Shown: positions 9,821 through 20,689 of the stretch, one piece after another | Position numbering within the stretch: position 1 is the first letter of the stretch | How the letters are laid out: every line of letters starts with the position of its first letter | Assembly: GCA_027257055.1 (NCBI GenBank) | Contig: JAPVLO010000401.1 | Coordinates: 124,001 to 188,000 of the forward strand | Length of the DNA: 64,000 nt | Direction: 5' to 3' | From: Cephalopachus bancanus | Lineage: Eukaryota > Chordata > Mammalia > Primates > Tarsiidae | The notes under the pieces: generated by a model | What the model saw: the letters and a program-made list of their open reading frames with translations, nothing else | Told to the model about the DNA's origin: nothing | The model's database searches: none | Made by a program: the position numbers and the translations under genes

Positions 9821-10111
9821 AGGCCGGGCTTGGTGGCTCAGACTGTAATCCCAGCACTTTGGGAGGCTGAGGCCAGTGGATTGCCTGAGGCTGTGGGTTT
9901 GAGATCAGCCCGGGCAACTTGGTAAGACATTGCGTCTACAATAATCAAAAATTAATCAGGTGTGGTAGCATGCGCCTGTAGTTCTGGCTACTTGGAAGGC
10001 TGAGGCGGAAGGATCGCTGGAGTCCAGCAGGTCGATGCTGGGGTGGCCAGAGTGTGTCTCTGCACACCAGTCTGGGCGATGGAGTGAGACTCCAACTCAA
10101 AAAAGAAAAGA
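9821..10111 (+). mobile_element. Lineage-type Alu, full length
   Basis: Plus-strand dimer starting GGCCGGGCTTGG, with a near-identical target duplication AATGCCAGG/AATCCCAGG on the two sides. Only about 30 bases separate it from the oppositely oriented Alu upstream, making an inverted Alu pair. Confidence 0.93.
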
Positions 10112-10124
10112 AATCCCAGGTCAC

Positions 10125-11344
10125 CGTCTAGGGAGTCTGAAACAACTTGATGGTGATTGCACTTGGAGAGTGTTTTAGGCAAGGGACTGACCTACACGTG
10201 GTCACCTCATTTTATTTTGCTTGGCTTATTTATCATTTGTCTTAATCTTGAATCCAAGAAATTTTAATATCCATCTTAGTGTGTGGTCTCAGGGTTGGAA
10301 GAAATGACTTGGCAAGACTTTTAGAAATATTAAGAGCTCCTCTGGAACATGTACCTACTCAACATAGTGGAAAAATGGCACCAAACCCTCTGACATTGCA
10401 GCTCATTTATGAGACAAATGAAGAGGGATGTACTGAGAGAGCATTTCACTACTTGGTAATCATTACACTTTTAAAACTGTTAAAAAAGAAATCACTAACC
10501 AAAACAATAGCAGCAACTTTTCTATCAGAGCAGACATTTCTAATTAATTCCTTGGCCATTAAACCCTACAGGCCAATCCAGATGAGCAATAAAAAGTAGT
10601 AAGGTTAGAGTGGTGGGGAAAGTTTCTTTTTTTGACTGTCAGCATTACCAGTCATGTTTTTTCACTCTTCTGAGTAGCAAATTGTGAACTGCGAAAATAG
10701 CTAGGGAAAAATTTTAAAGTATAAAACATTCCTACACGGCCATTAAAATGAAAATTCCATCTGTGTATTATAAAATTAAGTGATTCTAAGGAAAGTAATA
10801 GCTTTTAATATTCCTTAGTAGTTCCTGGTGACAGTTTCTGAGTTTGGCTAGAAAGAAGCAACATAGCTTCAATATTCTTTACAGAAGGTGATGATTTTGG
10901 AAAGGGAACATTCATTTTCCTTTTGAATTATGTACACAGTCACGTCTCCAAGAAAAGCAAAACTGAACATATCTTGTCCTTTTTTCCCCCTCTGATTTCA
11001 GGCCATGTGACCATTTGTCTTCTGTAACTAAAGATGGCCAGTGGCTCTCCTCTTTCTTTCATGCCCTTTAACTCTTTGCTTGGATTAATCCTAAACTTCA
11101 TTTGAATAGGGATTCACTCTCCTGCAGCTGGTGGCCAGCAAAACTGCAAGTTCCAACTGCTTTTCACATTAAATGGTGTCAAGAACTACTGGAGTTGAGG
11201 TCCAGTGGCCTTCCACTGTATAGATGGAAAATATCTGAGACTGTATTGGATTCAACCCTGCTCAAGGCACTGCCCCTCAATTTGCATGCATAAAAGCAAT
11301 GCCTGGCTTTTGTAAGCTCCTTGTAATTTGTAAGACATATTGAA
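10125..11344. other. Unrecognised sequence with a 106-codon ORF
   Basis: An ORF at 10279-10599 (plus) encodes about 106 residues with a hydrophobic and lysine-rich middle (LVIITLLKLLKKKS). I recognise no domain. No promoter or splice evidence is clear, so it is probably a chance frame. The rest of the block has no named repeat. Confidence 0.4.
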
Positions 11345-11356
11345 ATATGCTATGAT

Positions 11357-11649
11357 TTTTTTTTTTTTGAGTAGGTATCTCACTCTGTCGCCCAGGCTGG
11401 CGTGCAGTGGCATGCTCACGGCCACCGCAGCCTCGACCTGTTGGGCTCAGGTGATCCTTCTGACTCAACCTTCCAAGTAGCTGGAACCACAGGTCTGTGC
11501 CACCATGCCCAGCTAATTTTTTGATTTATTGTAGAGACAAGGTCTCACCAAGCTGCCTAGGCTGGTCTCCAGCCCCTGGGCTCAGGCAATCCTTTCATCT
11601 CTGCCTCCCAAAGTGCTGGCATTACAGGCGTGAGCCACGGTGCCTAGCT
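11357..11649 (-). mobile_element. Older lineage-type Alu inside a MaLR LTR
   Basis: Minus-strand Alu with a perfect target duplication ATATGCTATGAT at 11345-11356 and 11650-11661. It inserted within the first bases of the MaLR LTR that continues downstream. Confidence 0.95.
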
Positions 11650-11652
11650 ATA

Positions 11653-12009
11653 TGCTATGATCCTAAAGTTTATGCACCACCCCCTACAAATGCATGTGTT
11701 GAAATCTCATCCCCAGTGTGATGGTGTTAGGGAGGTGATTATGTTATGAGGGCAGAGCCCTTATGAATGGGATTCATGCTTTTGTAAAAGAGGCTCAAGA
11801 GAGACTCCTAGCCCCTTCCACTCTATGAATGATGTAGTTAGAGGGTGCCATCTGTGAACCAAAAAGGAGGCCCTCACCAGATGCTGAATCTGCCGATGCT
11901 TAAATCTTGAACTTCCCAGTCTCCAAAATTGCAAGAAATAAATTTCTGTTGTTTATAGTCTATCCAGTTTATGGTATTTTGTTATAGCTGCTTGAATGGG
12001 CTAAGAAAA
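11653..12009 (+). mobile_element. MaLR LTR (MST/MLT1 type)
   Basis: Solo LTR of the ERVL-MaLR group. It shows TGCTATGATCCTAAAG at the start, ATGTGTTGAAATCTCATCCC, GTAAAAGAGGC (TATA-like region), CTCACCAGATGCTGAATCTGC, a polyadenylation signal in GAAATAAATTTCTG, and an end like GGTATTTTGTTATAGC...CTAAGAAAACA. Confidence 0.88.
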
Positions 12010-12039
12010 CATACTTTTTAATAGGTATAACTTGACAAC

Positions 12040-12215
12040 TCTTTGAGGCAGGCACGGCAGAGGTTACTGTCTCCTTTTTATAGGATGAGGAAACGGATAT
12101 GAAAAGAAAATTAACAGAATTTTCCAAGGTCACTCATCTTGTAGGTGGTGAAAGTCGAACTAAAACTTAAGCTTCTGCATCCCTTCTAGATTTTCTTCCT
12201 CCCATTAAACCACTT
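12040..12215 (-). mobile_element. MIR fragment
   Basis: Reverse-oriented MIR: TTTTATAGGATGAGGAAAC, TTTTCCAAGGTCACTCATC and GAAAGTCGAACTAAAAC follow the MIR consensus read backwards. Confidence 0.6.
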
Positions 12216-12314
12216 AATTTCTATGTCACATTGACCCACGCTGTACTGAAGTTTTCAGATGTCCAGAAAGATGCAGCTATGGCAAAATTAAAACAACAAC
12301 CACAACAGCAACAG

Positions 12315-12425
12315 ATTTGGGAATTAAAAGACGAGGGCTCAAGATACAGTTCTACTGCTTTTTAGTTATGTGACCCTGAACATTTTAGTCAAGTGATTTT
12401 ATTTATCTCTTAGAGGAACATTCTC
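12315..12425 (+). mobile_element. MIR fragment
   Basis: Plus-oriented MIR remnant: GTTCTACTGCTTTTTAGTT followed by ATGTGACCCTGAACATTTTAG, equivalent to the TGTGTGACCTTGGGC block. Confidence 0.55.
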
Positions 12426-12920
12426 CTCCCCACAAAAAAACCCCAAAGTGTAGGGGTTTAAAACACTTTCAGTTTCATGAAAGTATCTTTGACTTGTGGG
12501 TTAGAAAATCTGACTAATTTGTCTTCACTATTCACATGAAGCGTTCTTGATAGAAAATACTGACCACTGTTATTAGTCAAGAAAATCATGACTTTAGTCC
12601 TGAAGAATACTTAATGCCTAATGAATGGAATAATTCTTTCCCTATACTTGAAATTATTTTAACTCTATAAGTTGGTTATTATTATACTTTGTTTTATAAA
12701 GAAGCAAAAGCTTAGGACTTCGGTATATAGTACTTCTCAACTTTTCTGATTAAAGCATACTGTACTAATATATTTATAGTGCTATATAGAAAATGAAAAT
12801 TCTAAAGAATGAGGTAAAAAAAACAAATCACATTTCTCATATTTTCTTCTTTTTTGTCTCCAATGGATCAGCTAATTTACTGGAGTATGTGCAGCCCGCA
12901 TTACAAATCACTATTCTAAA
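12426..12920. other. Unrecognised unique sequence
   Basis: AT-rich spacer before the minisatellite. Nothing named. Confidence 0.45.
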
Positions 12921-13012
12921 ATGTCAAGAAAATATGTATGAGAATGTCAAGAAAATATGTATGAGAATGTCAAGAAAATATGTATGAGAATGTCAAGAAA
13001 ATATGTAGGAGA
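12921..13012. repeat. 23-bp minisatellite, four copies
   Basis: Four head-to-tail units beginning ATGTCAAGAAAATATGTATG at 12921, 12944, 12967 and 12990. The first three are identical and the fourth differs by one base (GTAGGAGA for GTATGAGA). Confidence 0.97.
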
Positions 13013-13474
13013 ATATATGTATCAAGAACACACAAAATCTTATGTGCAATTTTTTCTTATCAAAAAATTAGAGAAAGAATGCCAAAGTGGCAAAGCTGTA
13101 ACAAAGAACACACTTCCGAGTGTTATCACCTAGCAGCTGCTGAGGAGGCCGGATCCCGTCCCCACGGAATGCCAATTCCTTGGAGTCCTCACTGGAGTCC
13201 AGAAGTGGTAGGGGGAATCAGAGCCTATGTGGGTTTGATTGAATTAGGCCAGGAGGTGCCATCTGCAGCTTCTGGTGTGAAGGGAAGGCATGAGAGAAGC
13301 CATGTGTCCAGAATCTGGCATTCTTTCCTGGTTGGAACAAGATAGCCAATGATATCTGCAGATGCAGTGGTGGCAGCAGCCAGGGCAACTGGATGGTTGA
13401 GGGCCCTGGGAGATAGGTGAGGTGTTCATAATCTGCAGAGACTGTTCTTTTATGATTTTTAAGTAATTAAAAAG
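13013..13474. other. Unrecognised unique sequence
   Basis: A frame of about 121 codons runs from 12980 to 13345 through the minisatellite. It has no motif I recognise and its start lies in the repeat, so I do not call a gene. Confidence 0.4.
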
Positions 13475-13484
13475 TCGGTGGTTT

Positions 13485-14082
13485 CAATAACAAAAACATG
13501 GAAACAACCATGCTGCCCATTGAAGCTGGACTGGTTAAAAAAAATGTGGTACATATACACAATGGAATATTATGTAGCCATAAAGAAGGACAAACACATG
13601 GACTTCGCAGCAACTTGGATGGATTTAGAGTCTATCATACTCAGTGATCTATCACAGAAACAAAGAACAGAGTAGCATATGTTCTCACTCATGAGTGGAC
13701 CTTGAACAATTATCATAATACTGTAAGAAAGGGATTGGCAGTAGTGGGAAACTGCCAGGGGAGGGAGGTGGGATTGGCAGTTAAGGGAAACTGCCAGGGG
13801 AGGGAGAGGCACACCTCATCAAAAAGGATACTTGCATAATGAACATTTGTATGCCTAACCCTGAGTTATATCCCATATCTTTAAAATAAAGAAAAAAAAA
13901 AGAAAGGGATTGACAGTAGTGGGACACTGCCGGGGTAGGGGGGTCACATAACATCATGAAGGGTACCTGTTCCTAAACCAGGTGAAGTGAGGACCAGTGA
14001 ATTCCCAAACTTCATCTGTATGTAGACCACTTATGTACCTAATCCTAACTTGAATCCCACGTCTTTAAAACAAAACAAAACA
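13485..14082 (+). mobile_element. 5'-truncated L1 with duplicated 3' UTR
   Basis: Starts within the end of L1 ORF2: the frame includes KTWKQPCCP, MWYIYTMEYYVAIKKDKH and SIILSDLSQKQ, matching the ORF2p C-terminus. It then enters the 3' UTR. That UTR is present twice, once ending in ATCTTTAAAATAAAG plus an A run near 13885, and again from AAAGGGATTGACAGTAG to GTCTTTAAAAC near 14075. Target duplication TCGGTGGTTT lies at 13475-13484 and 14083-14092. Lineage-specific L1 family, dead on arrival. Confidence 0.92.
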
Positions 14083-14138
14083 TCGGTGGTTTACCATGAT
14101 TAACAATAAATTTAAAACATCTATGGTTATCACCTTTT

Positions 14139-14320
14139 AAAAAAACTTTTTTTATTTTAAAGATATGGGGTACAATTCAGGGTTAGGTATACAAATGTTC
14201 CTTATGCAGGTAACCTTGTTGATGAGGTATGCTCCCCTCTCCCCTGACAGTTTCCCACTACTGCCAATCCTTTTCTTATAGTAATACGATAATTGTTCAA
14301 GGTCTGCTTATGAGTCAGAA
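14139..14320 (-). mobile_element. L1 3' end, short insertion
   Basis: Reverse-oriented end of the same L1 family: ATGGGGTACAATTCAGGGTTAGG, GATGAGGTATGC and CTGACAGTTTCCCACTACTGCC. The flanks carry a target duplication close to TATGGTTATCACCTTTT (14122-14138 and 14321-14338). 5' truncated to about 180 bases. Confidence 0.92.
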
Positions 14321-14496
14321 TATGGGTTATCACTTTTTTTATCTTAAGGTTGCATATTTTTGTTTTTCTCTTTTTTACTAGTCAAGTTTGCTAAGGGTTT
14401 ATCTATTTTTTAAAAAATATTTTCAGGAAAACAGCTTTCTGTTTTATATATTCTTTATTATCATTGCTTTCAGGTCAAATTAAAAATTTTTATCTC

Positions 14497-14786
14497 GCCG
14501 GGCTCGGTGGCTCAGCCTGTAATCCCAGCACTTTGGGAGGCCAAAATGAGTGGATTGCTTGAGCCTGCGGGTTCCAGACCTGCCTGGGCAACTTGGCGAG
14601 ACCTCATCTCTACAATAAATTAAAAAAAAATTAGCCGGGCGTGGTAGCGCGCGCCTGTAGTTCCAGCTACTCGGAAGGCTGAGGCAGAAGGATCGCTGGA
14701 GCCCAGCAGGTCGAGGCTGCGGTGGCCAGGAGCAGCCACTGCACTCCAGTCTCGGCGACAGAGTGAGACTCCAACTCAAAAAAAAA
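14497..14786 (+). mobile_element. Lineage-type Alu, full length
   Basis: Dimer starting GCCGGGCTCGG and ending GACTCCAACTC. It keeps CCCAGCACTTTGGG and CAACTTGGCGAG, so it belongs to a slightly older subtype. Flanking repeat AAAAATTTTTATCTC / AAAAATTTATCTC. Confidence 0.95.
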
Positions 14787-17700
14787 ATTTATCTCTAGTA
14801 ATTCCTTCCTTTATTTTAGTTTGGCATTTTTTAATATTATATTTTGAATTTCTTACATTGAGTACTTGTTTTGTTTTTAATATTAACAAATTTCAGGCAT
14901 ATTATTTTGACTTTGAGTATAGCTTTACCTATGACCCATGGGTTTTGGCATGAAGTGATCTCCTTTTTGTTACTTTTGGGATAAATTACAGTTGTAATTC
15001 TGAAATTAACATGTTCCTTCTGGAGTAACAATTTCTGATTCAAGGAATGACATCACACAACTTCTTAGGAAAGATTTGGTTGTATATATAGGTCTTTCTG
15101 TGACTTGAATCAAACTTTTTGACACAGCAAATTGACTTACAACAGACCTTTGTTTAAGGAAATAACCACTTGTGTTGTCTTCTATATTCAGGACGATTGA
15201 TTCCATGACATTGAGCCCAGAGTTTTAACCTTAGAACTGTTTTTACTCTGTAGATGTTTGACCTTGTATATATGAATATGCACATTTTAGTCAGACTTAT
15301 ATAGACATTGATGAGCTCTTATTAATAAAATAGATTTCAAGTAAACGCTATTAAGCAAATTAAATTCTTGTCCACGTTAGGCTTACTGCCTATTGTGGTA
15401 AGCAGACCCATTTTATCTCTTGAGGGTAAGTGACTCTGTTGGCTTCCACTCTGGGTCCCATAGTTTTTACTTAAATTTTTACTGAAATAATGTGTCCCCT
15501 TGCAAGGGAGTTTATCTTTTGTGGTTAAGTGACCCTGTTGGCCTCTTCCACTCTGGATCCCGTAGTTTTTACTGAAATAATGGGTTCCTTTGCCAGGGCA
15601 ACTTTTCTCAACTTATCTTGATCCAAGGAGTTCAACCACTGTAGTCCTTCTTAAAGGAACTGGTACTTCCCTCGGAAGTTAAATATTTCTCAGTGCCTTG
15701 GTAAATATGTGGTCTCTTCTTGGGGGACATAGTCGAGGGCAGAAAAATAAATTGCATGTGATCATTTTAGTTTATTATTCTTGTGTCTCTGTTTCCTTTT
15801 TCTTTTTTTAATGACAATTCGCCATCTGGTATCTCAGCCTCATTTAATGCAGGTCACCATTGACTCCAGATTTGAATTAAACCAAGAAAACAGCTGGAAG
15901 CAGCCTGGGTTACCTAGATCTAGTAAATTGGATCCAGAACTTTGGCATTTATTTCTATATTCGGAAGTTTAGTAAATCTAAAATTATAATCCCTTCCCTG
16001 GAATCTACTATTCTCAGAATCTGTTTTCACTTTTATTCTCCAGGTTTCTGGTAATATAAATTGGCCAATTCTTGTAATGTTTCTTGTTGTTGTGTACTCT
16101 ATCGTTTGACTGTAATTTCCCCTAAAGGATATACTGGGATGTCTCTAGTTTTAGGCATAGAAACAAAGAAGTTGTAGGTATAGAAACAAAAAAGAATGGG
16201 ACATGGCAAGGATTGCCACCCCTTAAGAAGCCTCAGGTAAGATGTTTACAAACAAGGCTCCTGTATTAAGTCAAGAACAGACTTAATGGAAGAGGGAGCT
16301 ACTGCATCTGGTGACAGAGGCTTAGTGATTTTAAGGTTTTAGGATAGCAATGAACTCCATTCTAACTCTCAGGGCCCCACTTTTTTTCAATCAGTTCCCT
16401 AGCTTCTACTTAACAGAGGGTTGTGAAGTCAACTTACTTTGCAATCATGCAAATCCAGGATTACACTCTGACTTTAAGCAATCTCAGCCAAGCAATTGCA
16501 AGATATAGGGAACCTTTTTTAGGGTAGTCATAGAGACTCTTTATTCTGTGATTGTGTCTTAAGCCAAGAATTTTAAATATTGAGGTTAGCATTTTCTTTC
16601 TTTATGCTTTCCTGTGTAGAAGCAGGGGTCAGTTCGTCTTGCCAATAGAAGGTTATTTTGTTCTAGGTTACAACAGGTGATCATGTTAGTAAGAATCTTG
16701 TCCTTGTAAGATGAACTATTACTAATACTGTAATGGCAATAGTATCTTCACTGCCCCCAGGTCCAACTGAGGAAGAAATTAGCGAGACTCCTATTTCTTT
16801 GTGAGCCTGTTGACTGAAAAATCTTTGGCCTCAGTTACTCTGTGGTTTACTGTTCTTAGTTTGAATCCCTTCCTGCTAGTTATAACAGAAAAGGCTTTAT
16901 TGTAGGATATTAGGTAGCTCACAGAATCTCTGTGATGACCATATAATCAGGCTTTGACATTCCAAAGACAAATGTATTTCAAGTTGTACCAATTATATCT
17001 AAAGGAAATCCAGCCTATTCCTATTTCAGGGACCGAAATACCATTTTATTTTACCCTCGTGATAATTTCCAGTGAAGACAGTTTTACAGATATGTGTATC
17101 CAATGCTTTCCTTAATCCCTTTGGCTCATATTACTAGTGTAAGGGTCAGGCAAAGATATTGAAACTGAAAGGTAAATTCTACACTCACTTTTAATTGGCA
17201 AGGAAACACTGCATTAAATGTTTTATAAACACTATCCTGTAACAAAGCCAGCAATTTATGTATTTGTTCTTTCTTTTCCCTGAAAAGACTGGCAGTTGAC
17301 TATGATTTACCTTTGGGTGAACTTTTGCTTTTGATAGTAAGCAGATTTTTTTTTTTTGGTCTGAGGTTGAAGAGTTGATGCTTTTACTTTTAATTTTTAA
17401 GAAAAATAACCCTAGAGTCTTTTGATTCTCTAGCTTTTTAAAACTTTTAGTAGAAAACTAGAAACCCAATTCCTTTCTATTAAAGCCAGATTCTTCAGTA
17501 AATGAACATTGACAAAGGACTGTTTCTATACTCCTTTCAAAATGCTTTTCAAGTCCCAGGCATAGAGTTTTTGGAATTTTAAAAAATACTCTGGTAATTG
17601 ATGATTTAGATTAAGTGACCAGAGTCCCAGCACTCAGCTCAGATCTTTTATGAAAAGAAACAATACTTCCATCCCCAGAGTATTCTTTAGTAGAACAGGA

Positions 17701-18060
17701 AATAAGAATGAAAAAAGGGCCTAACTATATTGGCTGTTTATTCTGGGTACAATGTTCAGATAATTGCTCGATTCTCTCTCTTCCTCCATATTTGCTGATG
17801 GCGATGCCACAATAGTTTTTATTTGGTTCTCTTAGAAGCAGACCACTGTTTTAGAAAATGTACACAATTTAGGAAAAGTAAATTTATACAAAATCTTTTT
17901 GTAATCTGTTGTGAGTTTAACATCCTGTGAGAGTCTATCTTCATCTAGGAAGCCTTTAAGAGTGAGAGGACAATAATAGACTTAGGAGCTATTGAGAGAC
18001 CCAAGAAACCAGGAAACTTAAAAAGCTATACTTGCTGTAAAAGTAGTGTTTAGTTCACTA
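14787..18060. other. ORF-poor AT-rich block
   Basis: About 3.3 kb with almost no long open frame (a 63-codon frame at 15781-15972 has no motif) and no Alu, L1, L2 or MIR that I can name. It contains a roughly 95-bp tandem duplication at 15411-15600. It could be decayed retroelement DNA upstream of the LTR or ordinary unique sequence. I cannot decide. Confidence 0.4.
15411..15600. repeat. Tandem duplication, unit about 95 bp
   Basis: Unit A (15411-15510) and unit B (15511-15600) share TTTATCTCTTG/TTTATCTTTTG, GTAAGTGACTCTGTTGGC, CCACTCTGGGTCCCATAG and TTTTTACTGAAATAATG. Several substitutions and a small gap show that it is old. Confidence 0.85.
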
Positions 18061-18699
18061 TATTTCATATATCCCTACCTCATGTTTACTATATATTTTG
18101 TGTATTCCTACCTCATGTTCATTGTACTTTATGAAATCTTAGTACTTTAAATCCTACCTCAGACCCCGTAGAATTAGGCATATGCCGTGACTGATTGTGT
18201 AGTTATATAAAATGTTTTAAGTGGTGTTTGTATTTAGAACTCTTAGGTTAAGCATTGTCAGTCCTATTTGCCATACAGACTTCTGCTTTTACAACGGGAT
18301 GTAAAAGTTAAAGCGATAAGCCCCTTTCAGACATTCCTTTCCTATCACTAGACTCTGAGGCGCTAGCTCTTCTCTAGGTGGGCTTTAAATTGATTTAAAG
18401 CCACCTGCTTCCATGCCAGTGTTAATTTACACGCAGTGGCTATGTAAACCTGAAGGGAACAAAGACTTTTACAAAAAAAAAACCGACTTGCTATAAAACG
18501 TTTGTGATATTTTATAATTTCCCAGAATTAGTACTATATGAATTTCTACCCCACATTCACTGTATGTGTTTGCGGCATTCATATTTAAAACTTTGTTAAG
18601 TTTGGCTTTTGTTGTCCCATAATGACCATGTTATGTTATGTAAATGTTAAGCAAACAAGCTTTCCTAAGCATACCTTGGGATGGAAACTTAAAGGGCTA

Positions 18700-19091
18700 A
18701 TGTAACCCTTTGCCTGCCGGCTCAGGTTACTTCATACGCAGGGACTGCATGGACCTAACTTATCTAACATTCCACTCTGCCCATTAAGTGGGTTTCTGTC
18801 AATCACGGGCAGCACCCACCAATACCAAGTGTTCCCGTACCCATTAGGAGAAATTACCCAATCATGTAAAATCAAGTTTAAAGTTCTTTCCCCTCCCTCT
18901 GTAATTGTGCATAAAAACTGCTTGCCATTGTGGATCAGGGCTCTCGTCCATGAAGCCTCTACTGGCTTCATACGCAAGCCCAGACTTGAGCCTGAATAAA
19001 GACCCTTGTGTGTTTGCATCGGAGCTGGCTCTTGGTGGTCTCTCTCTCTCTCTCTCTCCCTCTCTCTCTGATTAGAGTCTTGGGTTTAGCA
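18700..19091 (+). mobile_element. ERV1-like solo LTR
   Basis: LTR-type signals in order: a candidate U3 start near TGTAACCC (18703), a CCAAT-like ACCCACCAATACC, a TATA-like GCATAAAAACTGC near 18910, AATAAA in GAGCCTGAATAAAGACCC near 18997, and a U5-like GGCTCTTGGTGGTCTC followed by a TC run. The end is probably CTTGGGTTTAGCA at 19091. This layout suits gammaretrovirus-like LTRs. No coding part remains. The 5' boundary is uncertain and may lie as far upstream as about 18060. Confidence 0.6.
19040..19069. repeat. (TC)n microsatellite in U5 of the LTR
   Basis: About 30 bases of TC with one CCC interruption. Confidence 0.9.
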
Positions 19092-19103
19092 AAGAGACTA
19101 ATT

Positions 19104-19706
19104 TTTTTTTTTTTTGAGTCAGAATCACACTCTGTTGCCCAGGCTGGAGTGCAGTAGCACACTGCTCATGGCCACTGCAGCCTCGACCTGCTGGGTTTAG
19201 TTGATTCTTCCGCCTCAGCCTTTCAAGTAACTGGAACTATAGGTGTGTGCCACCATGCCCAGTTAATTTTCTGATTTATTGTAGAACTGAGGTCTCGCCA
19301 TATTGCTCAGGCAGTTCTTTTTTTTTTTTTTTTTTTTGAGTTGAAGTCTCACTCTGTCTCCCAGACTGGAGTGCAGTGGCCGCTCCCGGCCACTGCAGCC
19401 TCGACCTGCTGGGCTCCGGCGATCCTTCTGCCTCAGCCTTCCAAGTAGCCAGAATTACAGGCATGCGCTACCACGCTGGCTGATTTTTTTGATTTATTGT
19501 AGAGATGAGGTCTCGCTGCCCAGGCGGGTCTCGAACCCGTGGGCTCAGGTAATCCACTCACCTCAGCCTCCCAAAGGTGCGGGATTACAGGCTGAGCCAC
19601 TGAGCCTTGCTGCTCAGGCAGTTCTTAAACCTCTGAGCTCAGGCAATCTTCTTGCCTCCACCTCCCAAAGGGCTGGGATTATTGGCATGAGCCACTGCAC
19701 CTTGCC
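19104..19706 (-). mobile_element. Older Alu split by a younger Alu
   Basis: Outer minus-strand Alu in two pieces, 19104-19319 and 19611-19706, with an outer target duplication near AAGAGACTAAT / AAGAGACTGAT (about 19091-19102 and 19707-19718). The younger Alu at 19320-19610 sits inside it. Confidence 0.93.
19320..19610 (-). mobile_element. Young-type Alu nested in an older Alu
   Basis: Full-length minus-strand young Alu with a perfect 16-bp target duplication TGCTCAGGCAGTTCTT at 19304-19319 and 19611-19626. Both elements have the same orientation. Confidence 0.97.
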
Positions 19707-19719
19707 AAGAGACTGATCT

Positions 19720-20360
19720 TAAATAATTATTTATATGCCCTTTGGTGACCTCAGTTAAAAATTCTTCATGGTCATTGTTTGGTCATTAGTAGATTAATTT
19801 GAAATTTAAGCATATGTGAGAGTGAAGTGAGGAAGAAAGTTGTAAATAACAGATCTGTTCTGGGTCTAGGCTTGGTCGTAAAGTGTTGGTGAGAATCCTG
19901 TTGATATACAGAAGCAAAGACTTTCTTCATCTCAGGTCAGGTTCCTAAAAATAGACTCGGAAACTCTGCCACTTCCTTGCAGGAGGCTTGTTGGATGATG
20001 CTCTTGTCAATATCAACTATTTGGAAGTGAAAGGAGGCAGAATTGAGCAGAGAGAGAAGTTCAACTAGATGGAGTTTCAATGGTGGCCTTGGAGGTTCTA
20101 TGGGGAACTCTGGATCTTGTTTGGCCATTTGGTGATGTCCTGAATTGAGGCAAGCGCTCAAGTTTTGTATCCTCATCATCGGATGCATATATGTATCCCC
20201 CTGGGGAAGGAGCATAACTTTGGAAGAGGCAGATTCCTTTTGCTGAAGGCAGCTCTTAGATACAACAATGAGCTATCAGCAGCCAAACTTCTGGCAACTT
20301 GGATGATACTTTGGTGCTGAAGGGGCAATCTGAACATGAACCCCAATGTCCACTGAACAC
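19720..20360. other. Unrecognised unique sequence
   Basis: About 640 bases. A minus-strand frame of 92 codons at 19937-20215 shows no domain I recognise. Confidence 0.45.
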
Positions 20361-20376
20361 CACTCTTTTTTCTTTT

Positions 20377-20676
20377 TCTTTTATTTTTTTAATTTTTTTT
20401 GAGTTGGAGTCTCACTCTGTCACCCAGACTGGAGTGCGGTGGCTACTCCCGGCCATCGCAACCTCAACCTGCTGGGCTCCGGCGATCCTTCCGCCTCAGC
20501 CTTCCAAGTAGCTGGAACCACAGGCACACGCTACCAAGCCCGGCTAATTTTTTGATTTATTGTAGAGATGAGGTCTTGCTTGCCCAGGCGGGTCTCGAAC
20601 CCGCGGGCTCAGGCAATGCACTCACCTTGGCCTCCCAAAGGTGCGGGATTACAGGCTGAGCCACCAAGCCTGGCTT
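20377..20676 (-). mobile_element. Young-type Alu, full length
   Basis: Minus-strand dimer ending ACCAAGCCTGGC, preceded by a T-rich tail complement. The flanks share a T/C-rich target duplication CTTTTTTCTTTTT. Confidence 0.93.
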
Positions 20677-20689
20677 CTTTTTTCTTTTT

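Noticed and set aside
12921..13012. Could the four repeats be a CRISPR array?
   Set aside because: The units are head to tail without spacers, and the DNA is primate. It is a minisatellite.
13140..13430. CTGCTGAGGAGG... as a possible coding exon
   Set aside because: Splice sites and domain similarity are absent, and the frame begins in the minisatellite.
15200..19091. A complete provirus with two LTRs
   Set aside because: I found no second copy of the 18.7-19.1 kb LTR and no readable gag, pol or env frame upstream.
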